Both the position numbers and the translations under genes were made by a program. From positions 1-64,000 of the forward strand of contig CAJXNM010000002.1 in assembly GCA_913057135.1 (NCBI GenBank): a stretch of 64,000 nucleotides of DNA. The letters run 5' to 3'. A model generated the notes under the pieces. The model made no database searches and had not been told where the DNA came from. It saw only the letters and a list, made by a program, of their open reading frames with translations. The DNA comes from an uncultured Halieaceae bacterium (GTDB taxonomy: Bacteria > Pseudomonadota > Gammaproteobacteria > Pseudomonadales > Halieaceae). Numbering within the stretch: position 1 is the stretch's first letter; every line of letters starts with the position of its first letter. Positions 1-7,802 of this stretch are shown here, one piece after another.

Positions 1-619
1 TGCCATAGCCATTGCTGTTAAGGCCAAACTGGTCGCTGTAACGAACGCCATCCAACGTGGTGGTGTTAAATCGTGGGCTCTTGCCCGTACAGTTGATTGC
101 ACCGCCCTGATTGTTCAAGCGCGGATCAATATCGAAAACGTCTTTGATGTCGCGCTCAAATGCCACGGCTTCTTGGATGTCTGCTAGGTTAAAGTCGGCT
201 GAAGGTCCGGGGGCAATGCTATACATCACCTCTTGACCCAGAACCAACACCTCCTCAATGCTGCTGCCTAGCTGCAACGGCAAAGAATAGGAGTCACCCA
301 GAGCAATAGATTGCACGGTGGTTTGCTTGACGCCATCAACCCGAACTTCGTACGGGCCGCCAGCAGCCAGGTTTCGTATGGCGTAGGAGCCTTGGTTGTT
401 GGAGCGAACGGTGCGAGTGGTGCCTGAACGCAGGTCAACAACCGTAACCTCTGCATTGGCCGCGAGGTTACCCTCGGCATCGTAAACCTTGCCAGCAATG
501 GCAGAGGTCTGTTGGTTGGCTTCCGCCACGTGCGGGACAAAAACACCACCGACCACAGCTGAACTAACAGCGGCGGCAATCGCGGTGCGCGCAAAATACT
601 GTGCAACAGATTTCTTCAT
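1..619 (-). CDS. TonB-dependent receptor, Oar-like, N-terminal part (cut by window edge)
   Basis: Reading leftward from ATG at 619 gives an open frame of 206 codons that runs off the window. It starts with a signal peptide (MKKS, a hydrophobic Ala/Val stretch, cleavage near VAEA). A carboxypeptidase-regulatory-like beta-sandwich follows (SAIAGKVYDAEGN, then TVRSNNQGSYAIRNLAAGGPYEV), and then the start of a plug domain (EEVLVLGQ, IQEAVAFERDIKDVFDIDPRLN). This order is that of Oar/OmpA-like TonB receptors, which are outer-membrane transporters of siderophores, peptides or glycans. An AGGAG lies 9 nt before the ATG. The beta-barrel is outside the window, so the substrate cannot be judged. Confidence 0.85.
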   Translation of the reverse strand, partial: MKKSVAQYFARTAIAAAVSSAVVGGVFVPHVAEANQQTSAIAGKVYDAEGNLAANAEVTVVDLRSGTTRTVRSNNQGSYAIRNLAAGGPYEVRVDGVKQTTVQSIALGDSYSLPLQLGSSIEEVLVLGQEVMYSIAPGPSADFNLADIQEAVAFERDIKDVFDIDPRLNNQGGAINCTGKSPRFNTTTLDGVRYSDQFGLNSNGYG

Positions 620-814
620 AACCAAGGTCTCCTGGGAAATGGACTACCGGAGCGCGCACCCTAGTCTGTGTTTGTTACGAAAATACGACAACCGAGACCC
701 AGTCGCGAAAAATTCACAGACATACGTTGCGTTTGGTAACACATGACCAATAGACAGGCTGACCGGGACACTTCGGATCAGCATAAATCCGGTAATAACC
801 TGCGACCGTAATTC

Positions 815-839
815 CAGATCAACCGATCTGCGGCGCCGC
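815..839. other. two small dyads just before the Cry-DASH start
   Basis: CAGATC-AACC-GATCTG (815-830) is followed directly by the perfect 10-bp palindrome GCGGCGCCGC (830-839), one base before the Cry-DASH ATG. No Shine-Dalgarno sequence is visible there. The pair may form a hairpin that limits ribosome access or may be a protein-binding site; this is inference only. Confidence 0.35.
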
Positions 840-840
840 T

Positions 841-2142
841 ATGCGACATTTACACTGGTTCATAAACGATCTTCGACTTAGCGATAACCCAGCGCTCGCC
901 AGCCATGCAGCTGCGGACTCACTGCTGTGTCTGTACATTCTGCCCAAACCGCGTCCCTGGTTTCAGCAGGTAGGCCTTGGGCCGCAACGGGAGCGATTTC
1001 TGCGAGAGTCCCTGCGCGAACTTCAAGCCGAGCTTCAGGCACACGGGCAAGATTTAATGGTGCTCGAGGGCTCCCCAGAACTGGTCATTCCCGATCTCGT
1101 GGCGCGATTCGGCATCACCGAGCTCAGTACAAGCGCCTGCCACGGTAGCTATGAAGCCGATCAGTTAGCCTTCCTCCGGAAAAAGCTATCGATCCCCATC
1201 GAAGTGCACAGGGGCAATACCCTGTTCAATGAGTCACAGCTACCGTTCACACTTGATGCCCTGCCAAAGGTGTTCTCACCGTTTCGGCGGAAGGTGGAAT
1301 CGATACGGGTAGAGTCGCCGCAGACCCAAGCCCTGCACTTGCCACCACCGCCGGCGGCCCAGTTCGACGCCATCCCCAAGGCATCGGTAGGACCGCACCC
1401 GGGGCTCCCTATTCCCGGGGGCCGCGCTGCGGGCTTACGTCGATTACGTCAATTTGTTTTTGATGAAGAGAGCATTCAACACTACAAAGAGACCCGTAAC
1501 TGTCTGGACGGCATGACGGGGTCATCAACCCTATCACCTTGGCTTGCCAACGGAAACTTGAGCGCACGCGAGGTGGCGCATTCGATTTTTCGTTACGAGC
1601 GTGAGCGCGTCAGTAATGAGTCCACCTACTGGTTATTTTTTGAACTGCTGTGGCGGGAGTTCTTTTACTGGAAAGCACTCGCTGACGGACGCAAGCTATT
1701 CAAGCTAGGTGGTAGCCAAGGCAATTGCCGTAGCTGCAGCTTTGAACCCCGGGCTTTTGCGCGCTGGTGCGCAGGGGATACCGACTACCCGCTGGTCAAT
1801 GCCCTAATGCGGCAACTGGTCGCCACCGGCTGGATGAGTAACCGAGGTCGTCAAATTGCTGCCAGCTGCCTTATCCACGAGTGCAACATCGATTGGCGCT
1901 ATGGTGCCGCTTTCTTTGAACGACACCTTATCGACTATGACGTGGGCAGCAACTATGGCAACTGGCAATACATCGCAGGGGCCGGGGCTGATCCTCGAGG
2001 CGGGCGACGTTTCAACATCGACAAGCAAACCGCCCAATACGATCCCGAAGGTCTTTTTACCCACAAGTGGGGTGGCTTTCGGCCGACACAGCCTAAACAC
2101 GTGGTCGACGCCGCTGACTGGCCGATCTCGGGTGACCGCTAA
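841..2142 (+). CDS. DASH-family cryptochrome / photolyase
   Basis: The 433-residue flavoprotein is of the Cry-DASH class, whose members bind FAD and an antenna cofactor and repair cyclobutane pyrimidine dimers (best in single-stranded DNA) or act in blue-light sensing. The N-terminal Rossmann-like domain starts HWFINDLRLSDNPAL. The FAD/DNA half carries WLANGNLSAREV, ELLWREFFYWKAL, the run around GWMSNRGRQIAASCL, and the DASH-type NWQYIAGAGADPRGGRRFN. The length is normal. The ATG at 841 matches the family N-terminus, although no ribosome-binding site is visible. The next gene (DUF2256) overlaps its stop by one base (TAATG), so the two are probably co-translated. A second photolyase-type gene lies convergently downstream. 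Confidence 0.93.
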   Translation: MRHLHWFINDLRLSDNPALASHAAADSLLCLYILPKPRPWFQQVGLGPQRERFLRESLRELQAELQAHGQDLMVLEGSPELVIPDLVARFGITELSTSACHGSYEADQLAFLRKKLSIPIEVHRGNTLFNESQLPFTLDALPKVFSPFRRKVESIRVESPQTQALHLPPPPAAQFDAIPKASVGPHPGLPIPGGRAAGLRRLRQFVFDEESIQHYKETRNCLDGMTGSSTLSPWLANGNLSAREVAHSIFRYERERVSNESTYWLFFELLWREFFYWKALADGRKLFKLGGSQGNCRSCSFEPRAFARWCAGDTDYPLVNALMRQLVATGWMSNRGRQIAASCLIHECNIDWRYGAAFFERHLIDYDVGSNYGNWQYIAGAGADPRGGRRFNIDKQTAQYDPEGLFTHKWGGFRPTQPKHVVDAADWPISGDR

Positions 2143-2306
2143 TGCCGAGGATGCGCAAAAAAGCCGATTTACCAACAAAAACCTGTCCGGTGTGCCAGCG
2201 CCCATTTAGCTGGCGGGCTCGCTGGAAAAATCAGTGGGACGAGATCGTTTACTGCTCCCGCAAATGCAGCTCCCAGCGTCACAAACGTACAGAGCAGGGC
2301 GTTTAG
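2142..2306 (+). CDS. DUF2256 family small zinc-ribbon-like protein
   Basis: This 54-residue protein starts in the TAATG overlap with the Cry-DASH stop. It carries CPVCQRPFSWRARW, then NQWDEIVYCSRKCSSQR: two CxxC/CxxxC-type pairs that look metal-binding, with conserved Trp and Arg between them, as in the DUF2256 family. DUF2256 genes often sit beside cryptochrome/photolyase genes, as here, but the function is unknown. The end is nine bases from the stop of the convergent photolyase gene. Confidence 0.85.
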   Translation: MPRMRKKADLPTKTCPVCQRPFSWRARWKNQWDEIVYCSRKCSSQRHKRTEQGV

Positions 2307-2315
2307 CCTAGCTCG

Positions 2316-3842
2316 CTAGTCGAGTTTGTCGAGAACCGTCTCGGCCCATCGAACGATGGCAGCACGCTCAGTGGCATCTCGCTTGCGCCAATTAGCCAAA
2401 ATCAGTCCCATACGGGCGTTGCGGCCCAAATACTCTTGATGTCGATCAATGAAGTGCCAATACAAGCTGTTGTAAGGGCAGGCATCTGCCCCGGTGGTTT
2501 TACTGGGGTTGTAGCGGCACTGGGCGCAATGGTTACCCTGCTTTTGAATGTACTTGCCGCTGGCGGCATAGGGCTTTGAGGCCATGGCGCCGTGATCACC
2601 GTGTAACGCCATACCCAAGGTGTTGGGCAGCTCAACCCACTCGTAGGCATCGACATAAACCGCCAGATACCAAGCACAAACCGCCTCGACATCAAGCCCA
2701 GCCAGGAGTGCGAAATTGCCGATAACCATCAGGCGCTGAATATGATGGGCGTAACCCAAATCAAGGGATTGGCTGAGCGCCTGCTGCAGACACCTTAAAT
2801 CCGTATCACCATCCCAGAAAAAATCCGGTAGCGGACGCTTGGCCCCAAACGTATTGCGCTGGGCATACTCGGGCATTAATAGCCAATAGACACCCCGGAC
2901 ATACTCACGCCACCCAAGTACCTGCCGAATGAACCCCTCTGCCGCAGCCAGTGAGCAATGCCCGAGGCGATAGGCTTGCTCAACCTGCTGACATACCGCC
3001 AAGGGCTCCAGCAAACCACAATTCAAATACATGGATACCAGACTGTGGAATAACCACGGGGACTCCTCGGCTAACGCATCCTGGTAACGGCCAAACTGCG
3101 CCAAACCGAATTCGCAAAACCAATCGAACTGTGCCTGAGCCTCTGTGTGGGTAACCGCCAATCGGAATTGATCGAGGTCACCCGGATTATGGGGAAACGC
3201 CGCCCGAACCTGCTCAATGACCTCACGCGTGATGTCATCGGGACTGACATCAGGCCGTCGGGGGATAGGCTCCTGATTGCGCCAACCCATACGATTCTCT
3301 GCATCGTAATTCCACTTGCCGCCACAGGGTTCACCGTCGTCGAGTAGCAGTCCGTACTGTTTACGCATATCGCGATAAAAGTACTCCATACGCAACTGTT
3401 TACGATCTTTCGCCCATGCCTTGAATTGGGCGATGGCACACAGATAACGGTCATCCTCGAGACGGTCAACGGACACACCCAACTGCTGGGGCCATGACCC
3501 AATAATTTGCTCAACACGATACTCCCCCGAAGCACAAACACGCAGCTGAGTCACCTCTGGCAGCGCCGCGAGGGCCTCTGTACAGGCTTGAGTCAGGGAG
3601 GCAACCCCCTCATCGAATTGACGGTAGATAACGGTAAATCCCTGCGCCCTCAACAGTTCGGCGAAATGGCGCATGGCGGAGAACAGCAACACCAGCTTGT
3701 GTCGGTTATGCCGCACGTACTGGGCCTCTTCCGCCACCTCCGCAAGCAACAGCGTATCGACCTGGGGTTTGGCGTTACGTAGTGCTGGATTATTAAGACT
3801 CAGTTGATCCCCAAGCACTAGCACAAGGGTTTTGCTATCCAT
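2316..3842 (-). CDS. iron-sulfur photolyase family protein (FeS-BCP / PhrB-like)
   Basis: The 508-residue protein belongs to the bacterial cryptochrome/photolyase branch that repairs (6-4) photoproducts and holds a 4Fe-4S cluster. It starts KTLVLVLGDQLSLNNPAL, has GGKWNYDAENR in the linker region and GYAHHIQRLMVIGNFALLAG in the FAD domain. Four Cys sit at residues 351, 439, 442 and 455 (DLRC, then NHCAQC and DACPYN). Their spacing of 88, 3 and 13 matches the cluster ligands of Agrobacterium PhrB as I recall them. A GTG nine bases upstream (3851) is in frame, but the ATG at 3842 has AGGGGTG just before it and is preferred. Confidence 0.9.
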   Translation of the reverse strand: MDSKTLVLVLGDQLSLNNPALRNAKPQVDTLLLAEVAEEAQYVRHNRHKLVLLFSAMRHFAELLRAQGFTVIYRQFDEGVASLTQACTEALAALPEVTQLRVCASGEYRVEQIIGSWPQQLGVSVDRLEDDRYLCAIAQFKAWAKDRKQLRMEYFYRDMRKQYGLLLDDGEPCGGKWNYDAENRMGWRNQEPIPRRPDVSPDDITREVIEQVRAAFPHNPGDLDQFRLAVTHTEAQAQFDWFCEFGLAQFGRYQDALAEESPWLFHSLVSMYLNCGLLEPLAVCQQVEQAYRLGHCSLAAAEGFIRQVLGWREYVRGVYWLLMPEYAQRNTFGAKRPLPDFFWDGDTDLRCLQQALSQSLDLGYAHHIQRLMVIGNFALLAGLDVEAVCAWYLAVYVDAYEWVELPNTLGMALHGDHGAMASKPYAASGKYIQKQGNHCAQCRYNPSKTTGADACPYNSLYWHFIDRHQEYLGRNARMGLILANWRKRDATERAAIVRWAETVLDKLD

Positions 3843-3875
3843 GACCAACACCCCTAACGACGACGAAGTGATGCA

Positions 3876-5189
3876 TTAGGCTTCCAACCAGGGCAGTAAC
3901 AGACGGTGCACATTGACCCGTGCTTTTAGTCGAGTCGCCAACATAAAGAGACCCACGATTTTTCGGTGGACGTAAGCGGCGTCGACCGGTGGCGCCTCCC
4001 AAAAGTCGCGGTAATCGGCGAGATCTTCGCCCATCGAAGCCACACGACTGGCAAGGGTGCTTGCGCCAAAATCGTAGGGTTCATCCCGCGTCATCGGCTC
4101 CAACACCATTTGGGCCATATCGAGAATAATGGATCGATAGCGTGAATCCGGGGGACCCAAGTGGTAGCCCGCCGCCTCTGCTGCGGTCGCAATGGCCCCT
4201 CGATCGGCTGCCACAACCGCCCGAAGTAGATCCCGGTAAGCACGGGTGAAGGCCGCTTTAAAACGCCGGGATGCACCGAAATCCAATAACGCCACCTGCC
4301 CGGTCTCGGCGTCGTATCGATAATTGGCAAAGTTGGGATCCGTCTGTACCAGGCGCAGATGAAACATCTCGGTGAGAAATAACTCGAACAACAGTGCCAT
4401 TACCCGGTCACGTTCCTCAGGTACTTCATTGACCACCTGCTCAATGGGCTCACCGGGTACAAAGGTCATACCGAGCACCCGCTGGGTGGTAAGCGATGGG
4501 ATAACGCGAGGCAGTACAAAACGCTCGTCGTCACCCAAGGCGCGCACAAAGGCATTTAAATAGCGCGCCTCCTGTTCATAGTCAGCCTCTTCCCGCAGTT
4601 GCTGTTTCACCTCGATGAGAAGTGGCTTGACGTCCATATGCGATGGCATCAGGCCAGATACTTTCAGCAAGGTCGCGAGATTATCAACATCGGAATCGAT
4701 GCTTTCGCTGATACCTGGATACTGGATTTTTAGTACCGCGTCACGGCCATCTCGGGTTTTTAAGCGATGGACCTGGCCAATAGATGCCGCAGCAAAGGGT
4801 CTACGATCAAAGTCCCGTAACTTGCGCGAAAAGTCTGCACCGAAAGCATCGGTGAGGACCTCGTCGAGCTGCTCTTCAGGCATAGCAAAACCCGATGACC
4901 GAAGAGCCGCCAAAATATCCGCAAGCTCCGGGGGTAAAAAATCGCCCCCATCCATGGAGAGTATCTGGCCAAGCTTCATGGCCGCCCCGCGCATTTCCCG
5001 CAACTGGCGAGTAAGGCGATGGGCATTGGCCGGCGTCAATAACAGATCGCGCGCTTGGGGGCGTTTACCCGCACGCAACTGACGCACACCCTCGGTTACC
5101 ATTGAGCCCGCGACACCTCCCGCCAGTCTGACAAATTTACCCAATCGACGGGTCCGACTGCGCGGTACCGGGTGTTGGTGATCGGTCAT
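3876..5189 (-). CDS. ABC1/UbiB-type atypical kinase (first of a tandem pair)
   Basis: The 437-residue protein belongs to the ABC1/ADCK/UbiB atypical kinase family, whose members support ubiquinone synthesis or lipid and stress functions, probably through ATPase activity. It shows the KxGQ motif (AAMKLGQILS), the Ala-rich loop replacing the glycine loop (AAASIGQVHRL), the ATP lysine (AVLKIQYPG), the catalytic-loop-like QTDPNFANY and the metal-binding LLDFGASRRF. No C-terminal membrane helices like those of UbiB are evident, so it is more like the AarF-related paralogues. It starts inside the end of the upstream kinase gene (4-nt ATGA overlap). Confidence 0.9.
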   Translation of the reverse strand: MTDHQHPVPRSRTRRLGKFVRLAGGVAGSMVTEGVRQLRAGKRPQARDLLLTPANAHRLTRQLREMRGAAMKLGQILSMDGGDFLPPELADILAALRSSGFAMPEEQLDEVLTDAFGADFSRKLRDFDRRPFAAASIGQVHRLKTRDGRDAVLKIQYPGISESIDSDVDNLATLLKVSGLMPSHMDVKPLLIEVKQQLREEADYEQEARYLNAFVRALGDDERFVLPRVIPSLTTQRVLGMTFVPGEPIEQVVNEVPEERDRVMALLFELFLTEMFHLRLVQTDPNFANYRYDAETGQVALLDFGASRRFKAAFTRAYRDLLRAVVAADRGAIATAAEAAGYHLGPPDSRYRSIILDMAQMVLEPMTRDEPYDFGASTLASRVASMGEDLADYRDFWEAPPVDAAYVHRKIVGLFMLATRLKARVNVHRLLLPWLEA

Positions 5190-6592
5190 GGACGAGCCCC
5201 CTGCGTCACCGAGTGGGATGCTTTGCGCCGTTCGATATAGGGGGCCACGATATCCCAGGCGTTAAATTCAGCCTCGAGTACCGCAATAAAGGTAAACACG
5301 CCGGTTAACTTGCGGGCGATGAGTGCAAAATCCCCGGAAGGTAAGTTGAAGTGGCGACTGGTCATCGAGCCCGCCGCTTGACGGCCGGCGCGGCTTAATA
5401 ATTCGGATCGACCCCAACAGTACTGACCGTCAGCGCTCAAGTAGTGCCGAGGCAAGTCATCCGGGTGCCGTAAAGGCTCCAATAAATGCCTTATGAAGGC
5501 GCGAAAGGTTTCCCTCGCGTAATCACTGCTGTCACCTCGCAAACATCCCAGCCGAATTAAGGCGTCCTGTAACGCCTCATCATCACCCGTGTGCCCAGTA
5601 ATAATGGCATCGGCGAGGGCGTTCTGAAGTGTAGGCTCCAATTCGAGTACCGAGCCAAAATCCAGCAAACTGAGTGATTTCCCCTGGTCATCGATCAAGA
5701 AATTGCCGAAGTTGGGATCGACCTGCATGAGGCCGAGATCAAACACTTCCCGGAAAAATAGAATGAGCATGCTGCGCCCAAGATCGTTGCGCAGGGTCTG
5801 AGGCAACGCTTTCACCACAGCCGAGTCCACCTGATGGCCTTCTACCCAATCCATGGTTAACACACCGTCACCACAAAACTCCGGGTAATAGCGGGGAATA
5901 TGGACCGGCACTGGCAGGTTCTGTGCGTGGCTGGCAGCATCGCGCTCGTCAAAGGCGGCGCGCAAGCACTGTGCCATGCTGAATTCACGACGGTAATCGA
6001 TCTCGGCGTGCAGTTGCTTGCGCATAGCCCCCAACCAGCTATCGAACTCTCGGCTAGCGGGTATCCAGCGCGATAAACGCAACATACGCACCACAACATC
6101 AAAATCGTCATCGATGACGGCCGCGACGTCGGGATACTGAAGTTTCACCGCTAGTGGTGCGCCACTGTCAGGGTGATGGCCGCGATGCACCTGAGCGAGG
6201 GATGCCGCTGCCACAGCCCTAGGCTCTAGCGCGAGCCTATTGGCACTTGAGCCTAAGGCGCGCTCGACCAGGGGCGCCATACTTGACCAGGGCAGAGGTT
6301 CGGTTTGTGAGTCGAGCTGATGTAGTGCCTGGGTTAGCGCCGGCGGCAAAAAATGCTCGCCCAATAATGCGAACACCTGCCCGATTTTGACGTAGCTACC
6401 CTTGAGCTGCCCCAGCTTGTGGGCAAATCGATCCGCTTCCTGCTGCAGACGCTCGGCGTCGCCGTCACGCTCACCGCGCAAGCGACGCAAGGCCCCGTCG
6501 AGGGCAAAGGCACCCCCAGCCCGGGCGCCAGCCAATGACAGGCTCAAGCCGCGGCTCAATGCACCGCGGCGAATGGAGTGACGTTTAGACAT
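5186..6592 (-). CDS. ABC1/UbiB-type atypical kinase (second of a tandem pair)
   Basis: The 468-residue protein has the same family features as its neighbour: GSYVKIGQVFAL (KxGQ), AAASLAQVHRG (Ala-rich loop), LAVKLQYPDV (ATP lysine), MQVDPNFGNF (catalytic loop) and LLDFGSVLEL (DFG). It is transcribed first of the pair, and the downstream kinase overlaps it by 4 nt. The two differ widely outside the motifs, so they are old paralogues and not a recent duplication. Acyl-CoA dehydrogenase genes lie upstream on the same strand after a 46-nt gap. The substrate is unknown. Confidence 0.9.
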   Translation of the reverse strand: MSKRHSIRRGALSRGLSLSLAGARAGGAFALDGALRRLRGERDGDAERLQQEADRFAHKLGQLKGSYVKIGQVFALLGEHFLPPALTQALHQLDSQTEPLPWSSMAPLVERALGSSANRLALEPRAVAAASLAQVHRGHHPDSGAPLAVKLQYPDVAAVIDDDFDVVVRMLRLSRWIPASREFDSWLGAMRKQLHAEIDYRREFSMAQCLRAAFDERDAASHAQNLPVPVHIPRYYPEFCGDGVLTMDWVEGHQVDSAVVKALPQTLRNDLGRSMLILFFREVFDLGLMQVDPNFGNFLIDDQGKSLSLLDFGSVLELEPTLQNALADAIITGHTGDDEALQDALIRLGCLRGDSSDYARETFRAFIRHLLEPLRHPDDLPRHYLSADGQYCWGRSELLSRAGRQAAGSMTSRHFNLPSGDFALIARKLTGVFTFIAVLEAEFNAWDIVAPYIERRKASHSVTQGARP

Positions 6593-6638
6593 ACCGCTTG
6601 TACGCGGGTCAGCTACAACTAGACCTAAGTCTGAGCAC

Positions 6639-7802
6639 TCACCCGGAGTTGATCACGGGGTCGAGTAACAGCCGGGCCAGGTGCTTCCTGTGGTGACCTG
6701 CGTCCCCAAACACCTGTCGAGTCCATTGGGCGCGGCGAATAAACAATGTGGAATCGCAGTCCCAGGTAAATCCAAATCCGCCATGGAACTGAACCGAACG
6801 GTCGCCGGCATAACCTATCAGCTCCGTGGCGCTGGCCTTCGCCATACGGCAGGCAATCTCAATATCACTGGGGTCTGCGGCGCGGTCAATCAGGGTCGCG
6901 GCGTGATAAACGAATGATCGAGCGTCCTCAACACCACAGTAAATATCAACGGTTGGATGCTTCAACGCTTGATAGGAGCCAATGAGCTTTCCAAACTGCT
7001 TGCGTGTGGTCATGTAATCGACCAACGCAGTCAAACAGCGATGACTCGTGCCAACCGCCTCTGTGGCACACAGCAACGCGCCGTATAAGCGGTAGCGCTC
7101 AATCCCCTCGGCAACCGTGGCGCCGGTAAGAAGCTGCTCGGGTTTCACCCCCGAGAAATCGATGCTAGCGGATCGTTTGGTCAAATCGATAAGCGCATTT
7201 GGCGTCAACGCTTCCGCCGCCAGCGCACTGCGATCAACTAGCGCCAGTGCAGGCTCGCCCTCGTACTCACAGACAACCACAAAAAACGCCGCCTCCAGCG
7301 CATCACCTACAAAGTGCTTACAGCCGCTAAGTGAACCATTCGCTTGCACCACCACCGAGCGCTGTGGGGCTCCCCAGTCACCGCCGTCGAGAAACGCCAC
7401 CGTTGCCACGCTGCCGCTGGCGATGGCTGTTAATCGATCATCGACAGCTCCGGCGCCAGCATCGACGAGTAGCTGACCCGCCAAAATAGTGCTCATCAAT
7501 GGGGTACCGACAACGCCAAAACCCAAGGCTTCGATGATGGGTACCACTGCACCAAACCCCATCTCAGCACCGCCCACCGCTTCCGGCAGTGCCACACCAG
7601 ACCAGCCCATAGCGACCATCTCGGCCCATACAGCGGGATCAAAGCCACTGGCACTCTCTAGGTGCTCACGCACGCGTTCGATGGGCACTTGATCTCGCAC
7701 AAAGCTGCGGGCCACTTCCATCAGCATCGCCTGCTCATCACTCAGACTCAGCGCTGTTGTCCCCAATACCGATGCCATGTTTACGCTCCCGTTCGATGTC
7801 AT
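6639..7802 (-). CDS. acyl-CoA dehydrogenase, smaller partner of a pair
   Basis: The 387-residue FAD flavoprotein of the acyl-CoA dehydrogenase family has an N-terminal helical domain (LSDEQAMLMEVARSFVRDQVP), a middle domain and the C-terminal HGGFGFTWDCDSTLFIRRAQW signature. It starts in an ATGA overlap with the larger dehydrogenase upstream, which implies coupled translation and probably a complex. A second ATG at 7778 with GGGAG before it is also possible. Such pairs are typical of alpha2-beta2 dehydrogenases acting on bulky or steroid-like acyl-CoAs (ChsE/FadE26-27 type). The substrate here is not known. Confidence 0.88.
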   Translation of the reverse strand: MTSNGSVNMASVLGTTALSLSDEQAMLMEVARSFVRDQVPIERVREHLESASGFDPAVWAEMVAMGWSGVALPEAVGGAEMGFGAVVPIIEALGFGVVGTPLMSTILAGQLLVDAGAGAVDDRLTAIASGSVATVAFLDGGDWGAPQRSVVVQANGSLSGCKHFVGDALEAAFFVVVCEYEGEPALALVDRSALAAEALTPNALIDLTKRSASIDFSGVKPEQLLTGATVAEGIERYRLYGALLCATEAVGTSHRCLTALVDYMTTRKQFGKLIGSYQALKHPTVDIYCGVEDARSFVYHAATLIDRAADPSDIEIACRMAKASATELIGYAGDRSVQFHGGFGFTWDCDSTLFIRRAQWTRQVFGDAGHHRKHLARLLLDPVINSG

